From: Afipia sp.
GTDB taxonomy: Bacteria; Pseudomonadota; Alphaproteobacteria; Rhizobiales; Xanthobacteraceae
Direction: 5' to 3'
NCBI GenBank assembly: GCA_024707075.1
Contig: JANQAK010000001.1
Coordinates: 766,001 to 830,000 of the forward strand
DNA: 64,000 nucleotides
In this document: one piece after another, positions 35,499 to 44,193 of the stretch
Layout of the letters: every line of letters begins with the position of its first letter
Position numbering within the stretch: position 1 is the stretch's first letter
The notes under the pieces: generated by a model
The model's database searches: none
Told to the model about the DNA's origin: nothing
Seen by the model: only the letters and a program-made list of their open reading frames with translations
Program-made: the position numbers and the translations under genes

Positions 35499-36728
35499 AT
35501 GATGGATTACAATAAGTTCTTCGGTGACGCCCTCGAACGCCTTCACGATGAGCGTCGCTACCGCGTCTTCGCCGATCTGGAACGAATCGCAGGCCGTTTC
35601 CCGCACGCCGTGTGGCACTCGCCGAAGGGCCAGAGCAACATCGTGATGTGGTGCTCCAATGACTACCTCGGCATGGGCCAGCACCCGAAGGTCGTGGGCG
35701 CCATGGTGGAGACCGCGACCCGCACCGGCACCGGCGCCGGCGGCACCCGCAACATCGCCGGCAACAATCATTCGCTGATTCAACTCGAGCAGGAGCTTGC
35801 CGATCTGCACGGCAAGGAAGCCGCGCTGGTTTTCACCTCGGGCTACGTTTCCAACCAGACCGGCATCGCCACGTTGGCAAAACTCATTCCGGACTGCCTG
35901 ATCCTGTCCGATGCGCTGAACCACAACTCGATGATCGAAGGCATCCGCCAGTCGGGCGTGCAGTACATCGTGTTCCGCCACAACGACGTCGCGCACCTTG
36001 AAGAACTGCTGCGCGCCAATCCGGGACGCCCGACGCTGATCGTGTGCGAAAGCCTCTACTCGATGGACGGCGACGTCGCGCCGCTGGCAAAGATCTGCGA
36101 TCTCGCGGAACGCTACGGTGCGATGACCTATGTCGACGAGGTTCATGCGGTGGGCATGTACGGCCCGCGTGGCGGCGGCATCGCCGAGCGCGACGGCGTG
36201 ATGCACCGGATCGATATTCTCGAAGGCACGCTGGCGAAGGCGTTCGGTTGCCTCGGCGGCTATATCGCCGGCAGCGCCAGGATGGTCGATGCGGTGCGCT
36301 CCTATGCGCCGGGCTTCATCTTCACCACCGCGCTGCCGCCCGCGATCTGTTCGGCGGCGACTGCTGCGATCAAGCACCTGAAATCATCGTCATGGGAGCG
36401 TGAGCGCCATCAGGACCGCGCGGCGCGCCTCAAGGCCATTCTCACCGCGGCCGGCCTGCCGGTGATGTCGAGCGACACGCATATCGTGCCGCTGTTTGTC
36501 GGCGATCCCGATCGCTGCAAGAAAGCGTGCGATCTCCTGCTGGAACAGCACGGTATCTATATTCAGCCGATCAACTATCCCACCGTGCCGAAGGGTTCAG
36601 AACGCCTGCGCATCACGCCGTCGCCGTATCATGACGATGGGCTGATCGACCAGCTTGCCGAAGCGCTGGTGCAGGTCTGGGAGCAGCTCGACCTGCCGCT
36701 GCACGCCAAGTCCCTCGCTGCCGAATAA
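35499..36728 (+). CDS. hemA: 5-aminolevulinate synthase
   Basis: HemA condenses glycine and succinyl-CoA to 5-aminolevulinate, the first step of C4-type heme synthesis. The 409-residue protein shows the family segments [80 protein letters not shown] (identified by its ends [10 protein letters not shown] and FTSGYVSN), [17 protein letters not shown] and the PLP-lysine stretch [16 protein letters not shown]. Adjacent ATGs at 35499 and 35502 both fit. A FixK-type box upstream suggests low-oxygen control. It is convergent, 21 bp away, from a FixJ-family regulator gene. It feeds the heme needed by the oxidase genes at 54-60 kb. Confidence 0.96.
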   Translation: MMDYNKFFGDALERLHDERRYRVFADLERIAGRFPHAVWHSPKGQSNIVMWCSNDYLGMGQHPKVVGAMVETATRTGTGAGGTRNIAGNNHSLIQLEQELADLHGKEAALVFTSGYVSNQTGIATLAKLIPDCLILSDALNHNSMIEGIRQSGVQYIVFRHNDVAHLEELLRANPGRPTLIVCESLYSMDGDVAPLAKICDLAERYGAMTYVDEVHAVGMYGPRGGGIAERDGVMHRIDILEGTLAKAFGCLGGYIAGSARMVDAVRSYAPGFIFTTALPPAICSAATAAIKHLKSSSWERERHQDRAARLKAILTAAGLPVMSSDTHIVPLFVGDPDRCKKACDLLLEQHGIYIQPINYPTVPKGSERLRITPSPYHDDGLIDQLAEALVQVWEQLDLPLHAKSLAAE

Positions 36729-36749
36729 GCAAGACAGCGCACTCCGCCG

Positions 36750-37412
36750 TCAGACGGCGCGAGCATTCTCGGCGCGGGCGTTCTCGCGCAAGGGAACGTT
36801 GGACAGCACGATCCGCATCAGGTCCGCTGCATTCCTGGCGCCGAGCTTGTCCATGATGCGCGCGCGGTGAACCTCGATGGTGCGCGGACTGATCCCCAGC
36901 CGCCGCCCCGCTTCCTTGTTCGACGCGCCACGCGCGACCTGCGCCAGCACATCACGCTCGCGCCGGGTGAGGAGATCGCGGCCGGGGAAATCAGCAAGGC
37001 CATCGATGTGTCCCAACGTCGACCGGTGATAGACCGCGACAGCCTCGCGCACGCGATCGATCAGGAGGCTCGCGGAAAAAGGCTTCTCGAGAAAATCCCG
37101 CGCACCGAGCTTCATGGCTTCCACTGCCATCGTGATGTCGGACTGGCCCGACATCACGAAGACCGGCGGTGCGAACCGCGCATCGGCGAGCCGTCTCAGG
37201 ACGGCGAGGCCCGAGCACCCCGGCAGATGAAGATCGAGGATCACACAGGACGGCTTGGCGCTTTGCAGGGCCTCAAGAAAAGATTCCGCGTCCCCGAATG
37301 TCTGCGAGGAAAAACCCTCGATCTTCAGCAGCAATGTCAGGGCATCGCGAACCGAGGGATCGTCGTCGACAATGATAACAGGAGAATCGCGAGTAATAAT
37401 GAAAGGCCGCAT
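36750..37412 (-). CDS. FixJ-family response regulator
   Basis: A 220-residue two-component regulator. The receiver domain has VIIVDDDPSVRDALTLLL, the phospho-acceptor Asp60 in CVILDLHLPGCSG, PPVFVMSGQSDITMAVEAMKLGARDFLEKPFSA, and the output domain is LuxR-type: LLTRRERDVLAQVARGASNKEAGRRLGISPRTIEVHRARIMDKLGA (as its parts LLTRRERDVL and EVHRARIMDKLG). ATG 37412 is preferred; a TTG at 37457 would add 15 residues. No cognate kinase of FixL type is adjacent. Its closeness to hemA and to the hybrid kinase is suggestive but unproved. Confidence 0.9.
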   Translation of the reverse strand: MRPFIITRDSPVIIVDDDPSVRDALTLLLKIEGFSSQTFGDAESFLEALQSAKPSCVILDLHLPGCSGLAVLRRLADARFAPPVFVMSGQSDITMAVEAMKLGARDFLEKPFSASLLIDRVREAVAVYHRSTLGHIDGLADFPGRDLLTRRERDVLAQVARGASNKEAGRRLGISPRTIEVHRARIMDKLGARNAADLMRIVLSNVPLRENARAENARAV

Positions 37413-37458
37413 CAGACCCGCTTCTTGAACCTTAAGTGCAAAATTTATTTTACGCAAC

Positions 37459-37472
37459 TTATACGTGTATAA
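37459..37472. promoter_or_regulatory. TTATAC-N2-GTATAA dyad in the divergent regulator/kinase promoter region
   Basis: A perfect 6-bp inverted repeat (TTATACGTGTATAA) lies in the gap between the FixJ-family gene and the hybrid kinase gene, next to TATAATATGATTC, which itself resembles a -10 element. It may be an operator or part of a promoter. Confidence 0.4.
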
Positions 37473-37620
37473 TATGATTCGTCGAATTCAGCAAATTCCC
37501 GGCACCGCATCGGTTATCCGGCACGCGGTTCCGTTGCATGTGGTTCCGTTGCGCATGGATGCCCGCAGCGGACCGGGCTAAGGTCGCGGACAAGGGCGCT
37601 GGCCCGCGAGGGAACAATCG

Positions 37621-40600
37621 ATGCTGCATGACTGGGGCGTGATCGCAGCCGCGTTCGGCTACATCGGGCTTCTGTTCGTCGTCGCCAGTTACGGCGAGCG
37701 GCTGACGCAGATTCAGCGCGGCCGCCTCGGCACATTCATCTATCCGCTGTCGCTCGCGATCTACTGCACGTCCTGGACATTCTTCGGCTCGGTGGGCCTG
37801 GCGACGCGGACCAGCGTCGAATTTCTCGCGATCTATGCCGGCCCGATCCTGATGATCGCATTCTGCACGCCGCTGCTGATGCGCGTCATCCAACTGGCGA
37901 AATCGCAGAACATCACATCGATCGCCGACTTCATCGCAGCGCGCTACGGCAAGAGCCAGGCCGTCGCCGCGACCGCCGCCGGCATCGCCATCATCGGTTC
38001 GGTGCCCTACATCGCGCTTCAGTTGAAAGCCGTCGCCTCGTCGCTGGAAACCATCCTCAATCAGGATCAGGATGTCTCCAGTATTCCCTATATCGGTGAC
38101 ATCGCCTTCATCGTCACCATCACGCTCGCCGCCTTCGCGGTGCTGTTCGGCACGCGCCAGACCGACGCCACCGAACACCAGCATGGACTGATGCTGGCGG
38201 TGGCGACGGAATCGCTGGTCAAGCTGGTGGCTTTCATCGCGGCGGGCGTCTTCGTGACCTTCATCATGTTCGGTCCCACCGATTTGTGGGAACGCGCCAT
38301 GAAGACGCCAGAAGCGGTGCGCGCCATCGAAGCCACGCCTTCGGTCGGCAACTTCCTTGCCATGACACTGCTGTCGTTTCTGGCGATCATGCTGCTGCCC
38401 CGGCAGTTCCACGTCAGCGTCGTCGAGAACTCGACCGAGGCCGAGGTGCGCCGCGCACGCTGGCTGTTCCCGCTCTATCTGGTCGCGATCAACCTGTTCG
38501 TGATTCCCATCGCCATCGCCGGCCTCGTCAGTTTTCCGTTCGGCGCGTCCGACAGCGACATGTATGTGCTGGCGCTGCCGATCTCGGCGGGGGCGACGAC
38601 GCTCAGCGTGATCGTGTTCGTCGGCGGCCTGTCCGCCGCCACCGCGATGGTGATCGTGGAGTGCGTCGCGCTGGCCATCATGGTATCGAACGACATCATC
38701 GTTCCGCTGGTACTGAAGCGGCGGCCCGCCGCGCAGGGCAGCCGGGCCAACTTCGGCGGCTTCCTGCTCAAGGTCCGCCGCGTCGCGATCTTCGCCATCA
38801 TGGCGATGGCGTATCTTTACTATCACGCGCTGGGCAACGCGCAGCTCGCCGCCATCGGCCTGCTGTCATTCGCCGCCGTCGCGCAACTGGCTCCGGCATT
38901 TTTCGGCGGCCTGTTCTGGCGGCGCGCCACCGCGCGCGGCGCGATGGGCGGCATGCTGATCGGCTTTGCGGTGTGGGCTTACACGTTGTTCCTGCCGAGC
39001 TTCGCCGACGTCGATCCGCTCGGCGCGATCTGGCTGAAGCAAGGGCTGTTCGGCATCACCGCGCTGCGGCCGCAGGCGCTGTTCGGCACCGAAATGGCAC
39101 CGCTGATTCACGGCGTGCTGTGGAGCCTGTCGCTCAACATGCTGACCTATGTCGTGCTGTCGCTGTGGCGCCAACCGACATCGATCGAGCGGGTTCAGGC
39201 CGACCTGTTCGTGCCCAACGAACTGGCGCCGATCGCGCCCAACTTCAGGCGCTGGCGCACGACGGTGACGGTGCAGGATCTGCTCAGCACGGTGGCTCAG
39301 TATCTCGGACCCGAGCGCGCGCTGCTATCGTTCGAGACCTTCGCGACGACCCATCACATCGACATCGATCGCGCAGCACCCGCAGACTTCCGCCTGCTGC
39401 GCCATGCCGAGCATCTGATCGCCTCGTCGATCGGCGCCGCGTCGTCGCGGCTGGTGCTGTCGCTGTTGCTGCGCAAGCGCGCGGTGTCCGCCAAGGCCGC
39501 GCTGAAACTGCTCGACGACGCCCACACCGCGCTGCATTTCAACCGCGAGATGTTGCAGACGGCGCTCAATCACGTCCGTCAGGGCATCGCGGTCTTCAAC
39601 CCCCGAACTCCAGCTCATCACCTCGAACCAGCAATTCGGCGAAATTCTCGACCTTCCCGCGCAATATGCGCAGATCGGCATTCCGCTGATCGAGATCATC
39701 GAGTTCATCGGCAGCAACGGACAGGCAATTCCCGATGCGGACCGCAGTATGCTGCAACGGCGGCTCGCTGCCTACACCACGGAAGGCGAGCCTTATCTGG
39801 AACGATTGAGTGACCGCAACATGGTGGTCGAGGTCCGCGCCAACCGGATGCCGGGCGGCGCGCTGGTCATCACCTTCTCCGACATCACGCCGAGCTTCGA
39901 AGCGGCGGAGGCGCTGGAGCGCGCCAACGCGACGCTGGAAAAGCGCGTCCGCGAGCGCACCGAGGAACTGACGCGACTCAACAGCGAACTGGCGCTGGCC
40001 AAGAGCACCGCCGAGGAAGCCAACATTTCCAAGACCCGCTTCCTCGCCGCGGCCAGTCACGACATTCTGCAACCGCTCAACGCGGCACGGCTTTATGTCA
40101 CCAGCCTGGTCGAGCGGCAGGACGGCGGCGAGGACGCCCGGCTTGTCGGCAACATCGACGACTCATTGGAAGCCATCGAGGAAATTCTCGGCGCGCTGCT
40201 CGACATCTCGCGGCTGGATTCCGGCGCCATGACGCCGTCGATCTCCAGCTTCCGCATGAGCGACCTGATGCGCTCGCTCGAAGTGGAATTCGCGCCGATC
40301 GCGAAGGCAAGGAAACTGAAGCTCACGTTCGTGCCCTGCTCGCTGCCCGTCACGTCGGATCGCGTGTTGCTGCGGCGGCTGCTGCAAAACCTGATCTCCA
40401 ACGCCATCAAATACACCCCCAAGGGCCGTGTCCTTATCGGCTGCCGCCGCAAGGGCAAAGCCCTGCAAATCAGCATCTACGATACCGGCCTCGGGATTCC
40501 GGTGCTGAAGCGCACGGAAATCTTCAAGGAATTTCACCGTCTCGATCAGGGCGCGCGGATCGCCCGCGGGCTCGGGCTCGGGCTGTCGATCGTGGAGCGG

Positions 40601-41131
40601 CTGGCCCGCGTGCTCAACCACGGCATCGTGGTGGACTCAAATCGCGGCGGCGGATCGCGCTTCTCCGTGACAATGCCGATCGCCAAGACCGTGACCCATA
40701 CGGCGGCGCTATCGGGCGCGAATATCTCCGCCAAGGCGCCGATGAGCGGCACGCTGATTGTCTGCATCGAGAACGACCGTGCCATCCTCGACGGCATGAA
40801 GACGCTATTGACCGGCTGGGACGCCAAGGTGATCGCCGAGGTCGATCCGACCTCGGCGGCGGAAGCCATCGCCGCCACCGACGAACGCATCACCGGCCTA
40901 CTGGTCGATTATCATCTCGACCGCGGTAACGGCATCGCCGCGATCCGCGACATCCGCCAGCGTTTCGGTGAAAACATTCCGGCCATTCTGATCACCGCGG
41001 ATCGCAGCCCGCATGTCCGCGATGCGGCGCGCGAGGACGGCATCGTCGTGCTCAACAAGCCGGTGAAGCCGGCGGCCTTGCGCGCGCTGCTAGGCCAATG
41101 GCGAGCGCAGCAGATGGTGGCTGCGGAGTAA
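37621..41131 (+). pseudogene. Hybrid sensor histidine kinase with SLC5-like transporter domain, frameshifted
   Basis: In one piece this would be a protein of 1169 residues: about 13 membrane segments of sodium/solute-symporter (SLC5) type at residues 1-500 (motifs LSLAIYCTSWTFFGSVGLA, ADFIAARYGKSQAVAATAA), a PAS-like region, the kinase domain (AAASHDILQPLNAARLYV with the phospho-His, NLISNAIKYTPKGR, DTGLGIP, GLGLGLSIVERLA) and a C-terminal receiver (IVCIENDRAILDGM, LLVDYHLDRGN). The frame breaks at CAACCCCCGAACTC (C-run 39600-39604). With four Cs it reads VFNPELQLITSNQQFGEIL. As written it gives a 730-residue protein and a separate kinase ORF from 39749. The architecture resembles MxtR/CbrA/CrbS-type carbon sensors. 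A NarL-type regulator lies downstream, convergent. Confidence 0.88.
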
Positions 41132-41140
41132 TCTCACCAC

Positions 41141-41220
41141 CGTCATTGCGAGCGAAGCGAAGCAATCCAGAGCTACGTAAAGAACTGGATTGCTTCGTCG
41201 CAAGCGCTCCTCGCAATGAT
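41141..41220. repeat. CGTCATTGCGAGCG / TCGCAATGA palindrome (copy 3)
   Basis: It contains CGTCATTGCGAGCGAAGCG and GCTCCTCGCAATGA ends, with AGCAATCCAGAG / AACTGGATTGCTTCGT arms. It is closest to copy 2 at 24340. A half-copy of the CTCATGGTGAGG family (GCGCCTCCTCACCATC at about 41284-41299) overlaps the stop codon of the following regulator gene. Confidence 0.82.
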
Positions 41221-41297
41221 GAAGCGGATCTTTGCGGGCCGCGGTTGCACTTCTGGCTAAACTTTTCAGGTGATAGCGCAAGAGCGCCTCCTCACCA

Positions 41298-41972
41298 TCA
41301 CTGTGGCGTGTCGGCCTGATTCCACTGCCCGCCGGATATCTTGGCGGCGGCGATCACGGCCTGCGTCCGGCTCTCAACGCCGAGCTTTTGCAGTATCGCG
41401 GAGACATGCGCCTTGATGGTCGCCTCCGACACGCCAAGCTCATAGGCGATCTGCTTATTGAGCAGGCCTTCCGACAACATCATCAGCACCCGGACCTGCT
41501 GCGGCGTCAGCGTCACCAGGCGGTCGCGCAGCCGCGTCATGTCGGGATCGGCGGCGGCGGACAGATCGACATCGTCCGGAACCCAGACGTCGCCCTTCAT
41601 CACCTTGCCGATGGCTTCACGCAGCGTCTCGACGCCGAAGCGCTTGGGGATGAAGCCCGACGCGCCGAACTCCATCGAACGGCGGATGGTGCCGACATCG
41701 TCGCTGGCCGAGACGATGACCACCGGAATCGCGGGGAATTGCGCACGCAGGTAGATCAATCCCGAGAAACCGCTGATGCCCGGCATCGACAGGTCGAGCA
41801 GGATCAGGTCGACGTCGGATTCGCGATCGAGCAGCGCCGTCAACTCCTCGAACGATCCGGCCTCATCGATGCGCGCGGACGCGACAACGCTCGCGACAGC
41901 TTGTCGCAGAGCGTCGCGAAAGAGAGGATGATCGTCGGCGACGACAAGATGCGTGCTGGAAACGATGCTCAT
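41298..41972 (-). CDS. NarL/LuxR-type response regulator (ErdR/CrbR-like)
   Basis: A 224-residue regulator with a receiver domain (VVADDHPLFRDALRQAV, Asp60 in LILLDLSMPGISG, VSASDDVGTIRRSMEFGASGFIPKRF) and a LuxR-type HTH domain (LTPQQVRVLMMLSEGLLNKQIAYELGVSEATIKAHVSAIL). Its pairing with an SLC5-domain kinase is the arrangement of the CrbS/CrbR and MxtR/ErdR systems of gammaproteobacteria that control acetate use; that role is by analogy. It is divergent from the MHS-type transporter, and an inverted repeat lies in the gap. Confidence 0.88.
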   Translation of the reverse strand: MSIVSSTHLVVADDHPLFRDALRQAVASVVASARIDEAGSFEELTALLDRESDVDLILLDLSMPGISGFSGLIYLRAQFPAIPVVIVSASDDVGTIRRSMEFGASGFIPKRFGVETLREAIGKVMKGDVWVPDDVDLSAAADPDMTRLRDRLVTLTPQQVRVLMMLSEGLLNKQIAYELGVSEATIKAHVSAILQKLGVESRTQAVIAAAKISGGQWNQADTPQ

Positions 41973-42026
41973 CTATCCTGCTGGCAATAACCGATTGCGC
42001 CCGAAGGCCGTGTTGAGACTGAGTGT

Positions 42027-42041
42027 TTACCGTCGCGGTAA
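42027..42041. promoter_or_regulatory. TTACCG-N3-CGGTAA inverted repeat between regulator and transporter genes
   Basis: TTACCGTCGCGGTAA is a perfect dyad in the 290-bp gap between the NarL-type regulator (minus strand) and the MHS-type transporter (plus strand). A second TTACCG half occurs further on near 42169. Its position fits a binding site for the regulator. The gap otherwise holds no supported gene. Confidence 0.45.
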
Positions 42042-42262
42042 GTCTTGCAACCCCGGGACGAAAACGACAAGCGGCGACATCCGGCGCGGGGCGATTGTGC
42101 ACTGCAAGGTGAGGGCAACAACCATGTGCGCTGGCCGAAAGTCTTATAGGGCGATGTTTCACGCCGATGTTACCGTATTCGTGAACTTCTCGCGCTTTGG
42201 AACCGGCGAAAGAACGGCGCGCAGAAGCGAATTTTTTCAACAACAGTTTGGGGAGCATTGAA

Positions 42263-43924
42263 ATGGCCACTGTGACTACGACCGCGCCACGCGCGGGAGG
42301 CATGACGAAGGACGAACGTTTCGTCATCTTCGCCTCATCGCTCGGCACCGTTTTCGAATGGTACGACTTTTATCTTTACGGCTCGCTGGCCGCGATCATC
42401 GGCGCGCAGTTCTTCAGCGCCTATCCGCCGGCCACCCGCGATATCTTCGCATTGCTTGCGTTCGCCGCCGGCTTCCTGGTTCGTCCGTTCGGCGCCATCG
42501 TGTTCGGCCGCATCGGCGACATCGTCGGCCGCAAGTACACCTTCCTCGTCACCATCCTCATCATGGGCCTGTCGACCTTCATCGTCGGCCTGCTCCCGAA
42601 CGCAGCCACCATCGGCATCGCGGCCCCGATCATCCTGATCGGCCTGCGCCTGCTGCAAGGCCTCGCGCTCGGCGGCGAATACGGCGGCGCTGCGACTTAC
42701 GTCGCCGAGCACTCGCCTCCCGGCAAGCGCGGCTACTACACGTCGTTCATTCAGACGACCGCAACGCTCGGCCTGTTCCTGTCGCTGCTGGTCATTCTCT
42801 TCACCCGCACGATCCTCGGCGAGCCTGAGTTCGCGGCCTGGGGCTGGCGTGTTCCGTTCCTGCTCTCGGTGGTGCTGCTCGGCGTGTCCGTCGTCATCCG
42901 CCTGAGACTGAACGAATCCCCAATCTTCCAGAAGATGAAGGACGAAGGCAAAGGCTCGAAAGCGCCTCTGACCGAAGCCTTCGCCAACTGGAGCAACGCC
43001 AAGATCGTCATCATCGCGCTGATCGGCGCCACGATGGGTCAGGGCGTGGTCTGGTACACCGGCCAGTTCTACGCGCTGTTCTTCCTGCAATCGATCCTCA
43101 AGGTCGACGGCTACACCGCCAACCTCCTGATCGCATGGTCGCTGCTGTTCGGCACCGGCTTCTTCATCGTGTTCGGCGCGCTGTCGGACAAGATTGGCCG
43201 CAAGCCGATCATCCTCGCGGGTTGTCTGATTGCGGCTCTCACCTTCTTCCCGATCTTCCGCATGATCACGACCAACGCCAACCCGGCGCTGGAAAAGGCC
43301 ATCGAGACGACGAAGGTGGAGGTCGTGGCCGATCCGAAGGGCTGCGGCGACTTGTTCAACCCGGTCGGCACCCGCGTGTTCAGCGCACCTTGCGACACCG
43401 CACGCGCGTTCCTGTCGCTGTCGTCGGTCAAGTACTCGACGGTTCCGGGTGCGGCAGGCTCGGGCGTCAAGGTCACTGTGAACGGCAAGGAAGTGCCTTA
43501 CACCGACGCCAAGACCTCGAACCCGCTTGTCGCGGCTGCGGTTGCGGACGCCGGTTATCCGAAGGCGGGCAATCCGGGGATCGTGAAGATGTCGCATCCG
43601 TTCGACATCTTCCGTCCGCAGGTTGCGGCCATCATCGGGCTGCTGTTCATCCTGGTGATCTTCGTCACCATGGTGTACGGCCCGATCGCGGCCCTGCTGG
43701 TCGAACTGTTCCCGACCAAGATCCGCTACACCTCGATGTCGTTGCCCTACCATATCGGCAACGGCTGGTTCGGCGGTCTCTTGCCCGCGACATCGTTCGC
43801 GATCGTGGCATCGACCGGCGATATCTACGCCGGCCTCTGGTATCCGATCATCTTCGCCTTGATTACGGCGGTGGTCGGCTTCTTCTTCCTGCCGGAAACC
43901 AAGAACGTCGACATCAGCAAGTAA
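42263..43924 (+). CDS. MFS transporter of the metabolite:H+ symporter (MHS) type with a large loop insertion
   Basis: A 553-residue membrane transporter. The MHS signatures are present: FEWYDFYLYGSLAAII, GRIGDIVGRKYTF, LRLLQGLALGGEYGGAATYVAEHSP and GALSDKIGRKPIILAG. Most MHS proteins have about 430 residues; here about 100 extra residues lie between helices nine and ten, in a loop that should face the periplasm and contains two cysteines (GCGDLF and SAPCDTA). Start ATG 42263 follows GGGGAG. Divergent from the NarL-type regulator, and ended by two hairpins. The cargo may be an organic acid; this is inference from the class and neighbours. Confidence 0.9.
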   Translation: MATVTTTAPRAGGMTKDERFVIFASSLGTVFEWYDFYLYGSLAAIIGAQFFSAYPPATRDIFALLAFAAGFLVRPFGAIVFGRIGDIVGRKYTFLVTILIMGLSTFIVGLLPNAATIGIAAPIILIGLRLLQGLALGGEYGGAATYVAEHSPPGKRGYYTSFIQTTATLGLFLSLLVILFTRTILGEPEFAAWGWRVPFLLSVVLLGVSVVIRLRLNESPIFQKMKDEGKGSKAPLTEAFANWSNAKIVIIALIGATMGQGVVWYTGQFYALFFLQSILKVDGYTANLLIAWSLLFGTGFFIVFGALSDKIGRKPIILAGCLIAALTFFPIFRMITTNANPALEKAIETTKVEVVADPKGCGDLFNPVGTRVFSAPCDTARAFLSLSSVKYSTVPGAAGSGVKVTVNGKEVPYTDAKTSNPLVAAAVADAGYPKAGNPGIVKMSHPFDIFRPQVAAIIGLLFILVIFVTMVYGPIAALLVELFPTKIRYTSMSLPYHIGNGWFGGLLPATSFAIVASTGDIYAGLWYPIIFALITAVVGFFFLPETKNVDISK

Positions 43925-43973
43925 GACAAGACGATCAGGCGGTAACGCGCCGCCTGATCGTCCATCCCAGATC

Positions 43974-44009
43974 AAATCGGCCGCGGAACAATCCGCGGCC
44001 GATTTTTTT
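43974..44009 (+). terminator. Intrinsic terminator after the MHS transporter
   Basis: AAATCGGCCGCGGA and TCCGCGGCCGATTT form a 14-bp stem with an ACAA loop, followed by a T-run. A second hairpin, CGATCAGGCGG with CCGCCTGATCG, lies just upstream at 43932-43960. Confidence 0.88.
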
Positions 44010-44061
44010 GGGCTCTCAGTGCTGTGGTGGAGTGCGACTCGACGGCCTGGAAACAGCCCGG

Positions 44062-44164
44062 CCTCATGGTGTGGAGGCGCTTCTTCAGCGCCGTCTCGAA
44101 CCATGAGGCGAACATATCCTCATCCTTCGAGACGCGCGCGAAAAGCGCGCTCCTCAGGATGAGG
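44062..44164. repeat. Composite palindromic repeat, two hairpin units
   Basis: Unit one (44062-44108) is CCTCATGGTGTGGAGGCGC ... GTCTCGAACCATGAGG; unit two (44118-44164) is CTCATCCTTCGAGACGCGC ... GCGCGCTCCTCAGGATGAG. It is almost the same as the copy at 4795-4910 and lies between the transporter terminator and the next convergent gene. Confidence 0.85.
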
Positions 44165-44193
44165 AGCCGGAGCGCTTCAAACGCAACAGACTG

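Noticed and set aside
37459-38826. A 455-codon minus-strand open frame
   Set aside because: It lies opposite the transporter-like part of the hybrid kinase and shows only shadow composition.
42335-44104. A 589-codon minus-strand open frame
   Set aside because: Antisense to the MHS transporter gene; strongly Arg/Asp/Gln-biased composition, no domain, and it ends in a repeat.
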